Source: DASZGI01 sp035938995
Lineage (GTDB): Bacteria; Actinomycetota; Actinomycetes; Streptomycetales; Catenulisporaceae
Length of the DNA: 23,503 nucleotides
Reading direction: 5' to 3'
Assembly (NCBI RefSeq): GCF_035938995.1
Contig: NZ_DASZGI010000004.1
Coordinates: forward strand, 1 to 23,503
How positions within the stretch are numbered: position 1 is the stretch's first letter; each line of letters starts with the position of its first letter. Under the pieces are notes generated by a model. That model did not search any database and was not told the origin of the DNA. It saw only the letters and a program-made list of their open reading frames with translations. Shown piece by piece: positions 6,557-14,272 of this stretch. A program made the translations under genes and the position numbers.

Positions 6557-7210
6557 GTGAGCGCCACCCGTCGCCCCGCCGGGCATCAGGCCCTGCTCGA
6601 CGCCGCCTCGGCGGAGTTCGCCGACCGGGGCTACGCCGCCACCTCGATCCGGGACATCGCGGCCAGGGCGGGGGTGAGCCTGTCCGCTCTGTACCACTAT
6701 TACCCGGGCAAGCAGGCGCTGCTCGAGGCGATCCTCCACGAGGGGATGGACGCCTACTTCGGCATGTGCGAGGAGGCACTGGCGGAGGCGGGCCGGGATC
6801 CGGCGCGCCGGCTGGCCGCCGTGGTGGGTGCCACCGCCCGCTACCGCGCTGAGCGGTCGGTGGCGAGCCTGATTCTCATCAACGAGGCTAGAGCCCTGCC
6901 AGAGCGCGCCCGCAGCGCGTACCGGGAGCGGGAGCGGCAGGCCACCGGGCTTTTCAAGGCGGCGATCGACGATGGCATCGCGGCCGGGATCTTCACCACC
7001 CCCTACCCGGACGACGCCCGCCGGATGATCATCGCCGCCTGCAACGCGGTGGCCCAGTGGTACCGCCCGGACGGCGAGGTCCCGATGGAAGCGCTGGTCG
7101 AGCGATACGTCACGCTCGCGTACACCCTGTTGGGCTACCAGCGCCGCAACCCGAGGGCGCGGCCGGTTCACGCGGCCCCGGTCGGGACGGGCACCGAAAC
7201 GTCTAATTGA
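6557..7210 (+). CDS. TetR-family transcriptional regulator
   Basis: The 217-residue protein has a standard TetR N-terminal domain. ALLDAASAEFADRGYAATS leads into the helix-turn-helix IRDIAARAGVSLSALYHYYP and GKQALLEAI (about residues 10-60). The C-terminal all-helical ligand domain carries features of regulators linked to fatty-acid or acyl-CoA metabolism, though this is a loose resemblance. GTG 6557 is supported by GAGGAG eight bases upstream. Its divergent arrangement with the acyl-CoA dehydrogenase suggests it represses that gene and itself, with an acyl-CoA as the likely inducer. The FAD oxidase gene follows on the same strand, but a good internal promoter suggests separate transcription. 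The last 20 residues are low-complexity and variable. Confidence 0.93.
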   Translation: MSATRRPAGHQALLDAASAEFADRGYAATSIRDIAARAGVSLSALYHYYPGKQALLEAILHEGMDAYFGMCEEALAEAGRDPARRLAAVVGATARYRAERSVASLILINEARALPERARSAYRERERQATGLFKAAIDDGIAAGIFTTPYPDDARRMIIAACNAVAQWYRPDGEVPMEALVERYVTLAYTLLGYQRRNPRARPVHAAPVGTGTETSN

Positions 7211-7235
7211 CACACCGCGTCCCGGCTAATAGACC
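7207..7235 (+). promoter_or_regulatory. Near-consensus promoter for a leaderless FAD-oxidase transcript
   Basis: TTGACA (7207-7212) is followed after exactly 17 bases by TAGACC (7230-7235), and GTG 7243 begins 7 bases later. The -35 overlaps the TetR stop codon. An in-frame TTG at 7207 is part of the -35 and should not be taken as the start codon. Confidence 0.65.
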
Positions 7236-7242
7236 ACAAGGC

Positions 7243-8603
<1,361 letters not shown>

Positions 8604-8604
<1 letters not shown>

Positions 8605-8619
8605 GCGGGCCGGTCCGCT
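8604..8619. terminator. Short hairpin between convergent genes
   Basis: AGCGG (8604-8608) pairs with CCGCT (8615-8619) around a 6-base loop. It spans the 13-base gap and touches both stop codons. It is weak but well placed. Confidence 0.35.
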
Positions 8620-9352
8620 ACTCGGCGACGAAGAAGTTCGAGCCGCCCGGGTCCGGAAGCGTGAGGTCGGTGCCGCGCCGCCGCGCGCTGCGCACCTTCT
8701 CCAGCCCGGCCAGGTCGAGCGTCTTCGTCGGCTCCTCCCCCGACACCGACGTCGCGGCACCGGGGACCGGGCGTTTGACCGCGTAGCCGACCGCCGCGAC
8801 GATTCCCGGCAGCCAGCCGAGCGCGGCGCCGAGCAGCGCCATCGTGGCCGCCTGGAGCGTGATGACGTCACCGGTGCGTGTCTTGGGGGCGAGCGGCAGG
8901 GAGAGGGCGCGCATGCCGTCCGCCAGAGTGTGGTCGATCAGCCCGGCGGCCAGGCCGATCAGCGCCGCGGTCAGCGTCGCCGCGCTCCACACTCCGAGCA
9001 CCAGCGACAGCTGCGCCCGGCGCATCGCCAGGCCCCCGGCCAGCATCCGCGCGACCACGAGCACCAGCAGCGGCCAGCCCAGGTCGAGTACGAGCCCTGA
9101 TGCCCAGTATCCGGCCGAGTGGTCCGCCGGCGCCCCGTAGGAGCTCGGGGTGAGCGACCAGTGGAACACGCTCAACGCGTGCGCCAGCAGCGGAACGCGG
9201 TCGAAGCCGGGCTGGGTGGCGAGGCGGGCGACGGACGCGGCCGTCCACGGGTTGCCGAGGCCGACCGTCAGCAGCACGACCGCCCCGGCGGCGGACCCGG
9301 CGATTCCCCAACGGCGGCGGGGTGAGAGCGTCGAGAGGTATGTACGTGCCAT
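8618..9352 (-). CDS. Four-helix integral membrane protein of unknown function
   Basis: The 244-residue protein has four probable membrane segments at about residues 15-33, 84-103, 114-140 and 165-190. Short loops and a 55-residue hydrophilic C-terminal tail complete it. Positively charged residues before the first helix (RRR) suggest a cytoplasmic N-terminus, which would put the tail inside too. No family motif was recognised, and YASGLVLDLGW- or HWSLTP-like patches do not identify it. The start ATG at 9352 is preceded by GGGAGG about 8 bases upstream. The gene converges on the FAD oxidase gene and lies downstream of the chitinase gene on the same strand, but a hairpin at 9427-9474 suggests separate transcription. 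Confidence 0.75.
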   Translation of the reverse strand: MARTYLSTLSPRRRWGIAGSAAGAVVLLTVGLGNPWTAASVARLATQPGFDRVPLLAHALSVFHWSLTPSSYGAPADHSAGYWASGLVLDLGWPLLVLVVARMLAGGLAMRRAQLSLVLGVWSAATLTAALIGLAAGLIDHTLADGMRALSLPLAPKTRTGDVITLQAATMALLGAALGWLPGIVAAVGYAVKRPVPGAATSVSGEEPTKTLDLAGLEKVRSARRRGTDLTLPDPGGSNFFVAE

Positions 9353-9426
9353 GGTTCGGTAGCCTCCCGCCAGGATACGGCGTTTACAAGACCCTGTTTA
9401 CGTGACCGTTCGGTTACCGGAACGTG

Positions 9427-9474
9427 ACCGGCCGCCCGGCCTCGAGGAGAGGCGTCAGGCGTCAGGCGGCCGGT
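9427..9474 (-). terminator. Long-stem hairpin after the chitinase gene
   Basis: ACCGGCCGCC (9427-9436) and GGCGGCCGGT (9465-9474) are perfect 10-base inverted repeats separated by 28 bases. The loop contains a direct duplication of GGCGTCA. It sits 20 bases beyond the chitinase stop. Confidence 0.5.
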
Positions 9475-9493
9475 GTGCGTTACGCGCGGCGCG

Positions 9494-11035
9494 CTACGGC
9501 ATCGCGGCAACGTGCGGGCCGACGGTGTTCACGAACGAGTAGCCGTTCGACGCGTCCCAGTTGATCGACCAGGCCATCGCGCCGGCGAGGCCGGGCCACG
9601 AGGTCGGCGGGACGAACGAGCCGCAGTTGGTGCGCGAGTCCAGGCAGTCCAGGGCGGCGTTGACGGTGCTCGGTGAGAGGTAACCGCCGTCGCCCGCCGC
9701 CGAGCTGCTCGCCGGGAAGCCGAGGCCGACCTGCGCGGGGCTCAGGCCGTTCTGCAACTGGAAGCATGCCTGGGCGGTGGCGAAGTTCTCGGTGCCCTCG
9801 GCGTAGACGTTGCCGTCGCAGCCGTTCATCGTGCCGGAGTTGTAGTACTGGGTGTAGGAGATGGTCAGGATCGACTTGATGTCCAGCGCCAGCGCGAAGT
9901 AGTCCGACGTGGTCTGGTACATGTCAATGGTCTGCGGCGCCAGGGTGATGATGAGGCTCGAGCCGACCATCGAGTGCAGCGAGTTCAGCGCCTGCGCCAT
10001 GTACGTCGGCGTGACGCCGTTCTCCAGGTCGATGTCCACGCCGTCGAACCCGTACGAGGTCATGATGGAGTGGACGCTGTTGGCGAAGGCGGTCGCGGCC
10101 GAGGAACTGGCGACCGAGATGGTGCCGTCCTGGCCGCCGACCGACAGGACGACCTTCTGGCCACGCGAGTGCAGGGTCGCGATGTCCGCCTTGAACTGGG
10201 CGTCGCTGTAGCCGCCGAGCGCGCTGGACAGGCCCGAGTCGACCGCGAAGGTCACGCCGCCGTCGTTGGCCGAGTCGGCGTTCGCGAACGCCACGTCGAC
10301 CAGGTTGTAGCCCTTGGGCACGGCGGCCAGGGTCAGCGGCTTGGCGTTGTTGGTGAAGTTCTGCCAGTAGCCGGCGAGCACGTGCTTGGGCAGGCCCGTG
10401 CCGCCGCCGGAGCCGGTCGAGCTGGAACTCGGCGACGCGGACGGCGAGGCCGACGCGGAGGCGCTGGCCGACGGGCTCGGGCTGGCGCTGGGGCTGTGGG
10501 TGGGTGAGGGGGAGCCGGTGGTCGGCGACGGAGAGCTCGAGCCGCCCGGACCGGTCAGGGAGAAGTCGTCGGCGTAGTACGCGCCCTGGCCGTACCAGCC
10601 GTGCACGTAGATCTGTACCGACGTGGTCGAGGCACCGGTCGTGAACGAGGTCGTCAGCTGGCTGTAGCTGGTCGAGCTGGTCCAGGTCGAGCTGTAGCCG
10701 GTGGCGCCGATGTAGACGTACGGGCCGTCGACGTACCCTGACAAGGTGTAGGCGCTGTTCGGCTGGACCGATACGGTCTGGGTGCACTGGGCGGTCAGCG
10801 CACCGGTCGGCGTAGCGGCCAGGGCGTAGCTGCCGGAGTGGACCGGGGACGTGGTGACCGTCGCGGTCCCCGCGTCGCAGCTCCATCCGGCGGTCGAACC
10901 GGCCTCGAAGCCCGGGTTCGTCAGCAGGTTGTTGTTCGCGGCGCTGGCGCTGGTGGCCAGCAGCGCGGCGGCGGTGAGGGCGACGGCCCCGGTGGCGGCG
11001 CCGGCGATCGTGGCGCGGGCGCGTTTGGTGAGCAT
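9494..11035 (-). CDS. Secreted GH18 chitinase with N-terminal carbohydrate-binding module
   Basis: The 513-residue protein starts with a Sec signal peptide (residues 1 to about 32, KRAR then a hydrophobic core and ATSASA). A beta-sandwich binding module of CBM4/9-like appearance (about 35-162, from NLLTNPGFEAGSTAGWSC to YYADDFSLTG) follows. A Ser/Pro/Ala linker runs from about 163 to 215. The GH18 catalytic domain spans about 218-512. Its catalytic motif FDGVDIDLE contains the acid Glu at about E338, and SVGG is at 298-301. Chitin would be hydrolysed outside the cell by the substrate-assisted mechanism of the family. The start at 11035 has GGAAAGGA about 12 bases upstream. A DasR-like operator overlaps its promoter, indicating control by N-acetylglucosamine availability. 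Endo versus exo action is not clear. Confidence 0.95.
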   Translation of the reverse strand: MLTKRARATIAGAATGAVALTAAALLATSASAANNNLLTNPGFEAGSTAGWSCDAGTATVTTSPVHSGSYALAATPTGALTAQCTQTVSVQPNSAYTLSGYVDGPYVYIGATGYSSTWTSSTSYSQLTTSFTTGASTTSVQIYVHGWYGQGAYYADDFSLTGPGGSSSPSPTTGSPSPTHSPSASPSPSASASASASPSASPSSSSTGSGGGTGLPKHVLAGYWQNFTNNAKPLTLAAVPKGYNLVDVAFANADSANDGGVTFAVDSGLSSALGGYSDAQFKADIATLHSRGQKVVLSVGGQDGTISVASSSAATAFANSVHSIMTSYGFDGVDIDLENGVTPTYMAQALNSLHSMVGSSLIITLAPQTIDMYQTTSDYFALALDIKSILTISYTQYYNSGTMNGCDGNVYAEGTENFATAQACFQLQNGLSPAQVGLGFPASSSAAGDGGYLSPSTVNAALDCLDSRTNCGSFVPPTSWPGLAGAMAWSINWDASNGYSFVNTVGPHVAAMP

Positions 11036-11189
11036 GGCGGCGCGGATCCTTTCCAGGGCGGAACGTGGTGTAGGCAGGCTCTTCGATGTGGCCGGGGCCT
11101 CGTCGAAGAGCGGTGCCTCAGATCCGCCGGTGGTGCGCCGCCGCCCGGCGTGCGCGCTTGACGTGCGAGCGTCTTCGGGCGCGAGAGGC

Positions 11190-11218
11190 AGATTGGACTA
11201 GACCAGTGCGGATGTCAA
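11190..11218 (-). promoter_or_regulatory. Chitinase promoter
   Basis: On the minus strand TTGACA (11213-11218) is followed after 17 bases by CAATCT (11190-11195). The predicted start gives a leader of about 150 bases before the chitinase ATG. Confidence 0.6.
11192..11207. promoter_or_regulatory. DasR-responsive element (dre)-like operator
   Basis: The minus-strand ACTGGTCTAGTCCAAT closely matches the dre consensus ACTGGTCTAGACCAGT known from Streptomyces, differing at three positions. It covers the spacer and part of the -10 of the chitinase promoter, an ideal place for repression. DasR is a GntR regulator released by glucosamine-6-phosphate. Confidence 0.82.
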
Positions 11219-11295
11219 GACCTCACCCCGGGCGGACCGTGGCGCCGCCGTGCTCAATTCCGGGTATCGGCTCCCCGGTCCGCGTCCCGGAGCAC

Positions 11296-11301
11296 TAGGA
11301 T
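11296..11301 (+). promoter_or_regulatory. Possible -10 element for the LOG-like gene
   Basis: TAGGAT lies about 75 bases upstream of ATG 11376, with no convincing -35. The 340-base gap between the divergent chitinase and LOG-like genes (11036-11375) otherwise holds the chitinase leader and its dre site. I see no small gene in it. Confidence 0.35.
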
Positions 11302-11375
11302 TTCGCGGCGTGAAGGCGCCCCCGCGTGACGCTGGGCTTCTCTCCGGCCGCCGGATCCCCCAGAGTAGGAGTCTG

Positions 11376-12476
11376 ATGGAAATCGAGTCGCTGGCGGCCT
11401 TCGACGCTCACCTGCACGCCCGTCCCCGGGATCTGACGCGGTGTCGGATCCAGGCGGTGGACTTGGCGGAGCGGGGCTGGGAGCTTCGGTCGGCTGACGT
11501 CAGCGATGCGGTCTTCCTGGGCTGTGGCCTCAGCGAATCGGTCACCGGGGACCTGCGCCAGCGCGGCGCGCTGGTGTTTCCTCAGGCGCCGCACCTTCCG
11601 TTCGATCCGTACCGCGGGTCGCTGTACACGCCGCAAGAGCTCTACGACGGCATCGATCAGAAGCCTTACGAACAGACCCCTGATGCGCTCGCCCACGCGT
11701 GGCATCAGGGTCCGCTGGAACGTGAGAACGTGCTCGACGATGTCCTGCGCGGGATGCACGACTCCTCGGTGACCGACGCGCTCGGCAAGTACGTGGCGGG
11801 TAAGCGCGTCGTCGGCATGATCGGCGGCCACGCGCTGTCCCGCGACTCCTACTCGTTCCGCGAGGCGGCCCGGCTCGGCCGGATCCTCGCGCGGGCCGGC
11901 TTCACGGTGGCCACCAGCGGCGGCCCGGGGGCGATGGAGGCGGCGAACCTGGGCGCCTATCTCGCGCCGCACTCCGACTCAGCCCTCGATGAGGCGCTCG
12001 CGGTCCTGGAGAGCGCACGCGACGCGCGGGACGTGACGGCGTGGGTCCGCGCCGCGTTCGCCGTGCGGGGAGCGTACCCGTCCGCCGGCTCCGGCGAGTC
12101 GCTGGCGGTGCCGACCTGGTCGCACGGGCATCAGCCGCCGAACGCCTTCGCCTCGGGCATCGCCAAGTTCCTGGGCCGGGCCGCCCGGGACGACTGGTTC
12201 CTCAGCGGCTCCGCCTTCGACCTGCTCTTCCTGCCCGGCGCGGCGGGCACGGTGCGCGACATCTTCGAGGCGGCCGCGCCGCTGTACTACACCCCGATCG
12301 GCGCGGCGACCCGGCGGCTGATCCTGGTCGGCGCGGACCACTGGACCAGGAAGTTCCCGGTGTGGCCGCTGATGACGGCGATGTCCTACTCGCGCCCGAT
12401 GGCCACCACGATCCACCTGGTGGACAGCACCGACGAGGCCGCGGCCGTGCTCACCGGCGCGCGCTCAGCCCGCTGA
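11376..12476 (+). CDS. LOG-like Rossmann-fold nucleotide-binding protein
   Basis: The 366-residue protein has an N-terminal region of about 135 residues with no recognised fold (it includes a short SADVSDAVFLGCGL stretch like one pentapeptide-repeat turn). A Rossmann-like domain follows. It shows KRVVGMIGGHALSRDS, then FTVATSGGPGAMEAANLGAY (GGPGAMEAAN at about 182-191), and LFLPGAAGTVRDIFEAA. These correspond to the GGGxGxMxA and PGGxGTxxE motifs of LOG or lysine-decarboxylase-like phosphoribohydrolases, but the second lacks the classic PGGxGT form. The catalytic role of a cytokinin-type LOG is therefore doubtful. ATG 11376 is backed by AGTAGGAG; an upstream in-frame GTG at 11310 is possible. 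Its 3' end overlaps the convergent phosphatase gene by 12 bases. Confidence 0.85.
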   Translation: MEIESLAAFDAHLHARPRDLTRCRIQAVDLAERGWELRSADVSDAVFLGCGLSESVTGDLRQRGALVFPQAPHLPFDPYRGSLYTPQELYDGIDQKPYEQTPDALAHAWHQGPLERENVLDDVLRGMHDSSVTDALGKYVAGKRVVGMIGGHALSRDSYSFREAARLGRILARAGFTVATSGGPGAMEAANLGAYLAPHSDSALDEALAVLESARDARDVTAWVRAAFAVRGAYPSAGSGESLAVPTWSHGHQPPNAFASGIAKFLGRAARDDWFLSGSAFDLLFLPGAAGTVRDIFEAAAPLYYTPIGAATRRLILVGADHWTRKFPVWPLMTAMSYSRPMATTIHLVDSTDEAAAVLTGARSAR

Positions 12477-13220
12477 TACGAGCGTCTCGCGCAAGGTCGC
12501 CAGGACCTCGTCCGGAATCCCGGCCGCCTCGGCCCAGCGCTTGATGCCGCCGTAGTGCGACTCGATCAGGCCCAGGAAGATCTTCATCGTCTCCGCGCGC
12601 AGCAGCACGGGCGCCTCGTCCGGCTTGTCGTCGCCGTTGGCGTAGAGCGGATTCTCCAGCAGGCGCTTGGTCACGTCGGCGGCATTCCGGTTGCTGGCCA
12701 CGTAATCGGCGATGATCTCGTCGTCCGACACGCCGACGGATTTCAGCAGCAGGCCGGACAGCAGCCCGGTGCGGTCGCGGCCCGCCTGGCAGTGGAACAA
12801 GACCGGATTGCCGTGTGCGACCGACGCAGAAATCTGCATCAGCGCGTCCCGGATCGCGGTCAGCCCCTCCTCGAGGTTTTCCAGGTAGCGCTCCGCCAGC
12901 TTCTCCGGGTCGTTCGACGGGAAGGGCTCCCGGCCGATCCGGCCCTCCGGCACGATGGAGAAATTGAAGACGGTCAACCGCGGGAAGATCCGCGCGTCTT
13001 CCAGGCCGTCGCCGCCGGCCTCCTCGACGGTGCGCAGATCGATGATGGTCCTGATACCGAGGTCCTCGGTGAGGGTGCGCTTGTCCTCGTCGGTGAGCGA
13101 GCGCAGCGCGTCGCCGCGGTAGAGCAGCCCGGGGGTCAGGCTTCTGCCGTCATCGGTGGCGAGTCCGCCCAGGTCGCGCACATTGAACGCGCCCTCCAAC
13201 TTGATTTCCCGAATCAGCAT
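12465..13220 (-). CDS. Tyrosine-protein phosphatase (Y_phosphatase3 / MptpB-like), second copy
   Basis: The 251-residue protein has FNVRDLGGLATDDG and GLLYRGDAL near its N-terminus. The phosphatase loop HCQAGRDRTG (C144, R150) and ADYVASNRN follow. It is the same family as the product of 2552-3262 but differs in the loop (QAGRD versus AVGKD) and has an insertion rich in charged residues before the C-terminal helix region. ATG 13220 is supported by GAGGTAAGG immediately upstream. The upstream frame adds only non-homologous sequence. The last 12 bases overlap the end of the LOG-like gene on the other strand. Protein or lipid phosphatase activity is possible. It stands alone, with its own upstream region. 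Confidence 0.9.
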   Translation of the reverse strand: MLIREIKLEGAFNVRDLGGLATDDGRSLTPGLLYRGDALRSLTDEDKRTLTEDLGIRTIIDLRTVEEAGGDGLEDARIFPRLTVFNFSIVPEGRIGREPFPSNDPEKLAERYLENLEEGLTAIRDALMQISASVAHGNPVLFHCQAGRDRTGLLSGLLLKSVGVSDDEIIADYVASNRNAADVTKRLLENPLYANGDDKPDEAPVLLRAETMKIFLGLIESHYGGIKRWAEAAGIPDEVLATLRETLVSAG

Positions 13221-13223
13221 CGC

Positions 13224-13427
13224 CTTACCTCGATATCTGCCGCAATAGTGCCAGTGGAGCCGAACCTTCCCAGGGTAACACCGGGCGACTTCCCACACGT
13301 GGCACTGCGCTGACGCCGAGGTGAACAGCCCGCCAGCGGCCGGATTTCGGGGCCATTCGCACCCGCGCCCGAGCGCAGGCTACCGTTCCGGCTTATCTCG
13401 ATAAAAATCGCGACAATATTGCCACGG
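13224..13427. repeat. Two related AT-rich motifs upstream of the phosphatase gene
   Basis: Bases 13224-13257 and 13392-13427 share CTTAYCTCGATA and CAATAKTGCCA in the same order, with a variable middle. The first copy lies just upstream of the phosphatase start. The second is in the AT-richest stretch of the window (about 13390-13490). Nothing in the 278-base gap 13221-13498 looks like a gene. Confidence 0.5.
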
Positions 13428-13498
13428 TACGCCCGTTCGGCAATTCTATCTTTGCGGAGAAAAGTTCTCTTATTCCCAATGAAAATGCGTCGCGGCGG

Positions 13499-14200
13499 TC
13501 AGCTGGTCGCCTTGATCAGTGCCGCGAAAAGCGCCGGATCGTCGCGCACCTCGGGGTGCCACTGCACCCCGACCAGGAACCGCCGTTCGGGTACCCACGC
13601 CGCCTCGACCGTCCCGTCGGCCGCCCAGCCGCTGGCCACCAGCCCGTGGCCGAGCCGGTCGAGCGCCTGGTGGTGGTGGCACGGCACGTCGACCCCCGCG
13701 CCGAGCAGCGAGCCCGGCAGCTTGTCGGTGTCCAGCCGCACCCGCACCGTCCCGTAGACCCCCGGCGCCGGGCGGTGCCGCTCACCGCCGGCCAGGTCGG
13801 GAAGGTGCTGGTGGAGAGTGCCGCCGAGGCACACGTTGATCAGCTGGAGCCCCCGGCAGATGCCGAGGACGGGCAGGTCGGACTGGAGCGCCGCGGTGAA
13901 CAGCGCAGTCTCCCAGGTGTCCCGGTCCGCCTGCGAGCGCTCGGCGAACGGGTCGGGGGCCGCGCCGTACCGCACCGGCTCGATGTCCGGGCCGCCGCAG
14001 AGGATCAGGCCGTCCAGCCGGGAGATCACCGCCGTCGCGGCGTCGTCAGCGCCGATCGGCAGCAGCACCGGCACGCCCCCGGCGGCCGTGACATGGTCCA
14101 CGTAGGCGTGCGGGAGGAGCGCCGCCGGGGTGTGCCACACACCCCAGGCGGCGTGCGTCCGGTACGCCGTCAGTCCAATCAGAGGCCGCACATCACTCAT
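13499..14200 (-). CDS. Class I glutamine amidotransferase-like gamma-glutamyl hydrolase (PuuD-like)
   Basis: The 233-residue protein is of the peptidase C26 type, to which gamma-glutamyl-GABA hydrolase belongs. Landmarks are RPLIGLTAYR at the N-terminus, DGLILCGGPDIEP (about 63-75), the nucleophile elbow GICRGLQLIN (Cys115), and the His-Glu pair in GVQWHPE near the C-terminus. It would release glutamate from gamma-glutamyl amides. Three near-adjacent starts exist: GTG 14218, ATG 14203 and ATG 14200. The last is preferred because AGAGG lies 4 bases upstream, and closer for the others. It follows the DUF885 gene by 72 bases on the same strand and is likely co-transcribed with it. No polyamine genes are beside it, so the putrescine pathway is not established. 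Confidence 0.9.
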   Translation of the reverse strand: MSDVRPLIGLTAYRTHAAWGVWHTPAALLPHAYVDHVTAAGGVPVLLPIGADDAATAVISRLDGLILCGGPDIEPVRYGAAPDPFAERSQADRDTWETALFTAALQSDLPVLGICRGLQLINVCLGGTLHQHLPDLAGGERHRPAPGVYGTVRVRLDTDKLPGSLLGAGVDVPCHHHQALDRLGHGLVASGWAADGTVEAAWVPERRFLVGVQWHPEVRDDPALFAALIKATS

Positions 14201-14272
14201 CATGCCTCTGATGCACACGGATCGCAGTACTCACCCGCACATGATTTCCGGTCACCCGTGTCCGGCTGAGGC

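Noticed and set aside
7207..7242. TTG at 7207 as the start of the FAD oxidase
   Set aside because: It is part of a near-consensus -35 TTGACA, has no ribosome binding site, and the added residues do not resemble the family. GTG 7243 fits better.
9451..9464. Direct repeat of GGCGTCA as an attachment or IS scar
   Set aside because: Only 7 bases, inside a hairpin loop, and no mobile gene is nearby.
10386..10577. Small plus-strand frame across the chitinase linker
   Set aside because: It is the antisense of the Ser/Pro/Ala linker; the repetitive composition keeps the frame open by chance.
13457..13469. GAGAA/TTCTC hairpin beyond the gamma-glutamyl hydrolase gene as a terminator
   Set aside because: The stem has only 5 bp with two G-C pairs and the following minus-strand sequence has no T tract; too weak to call.
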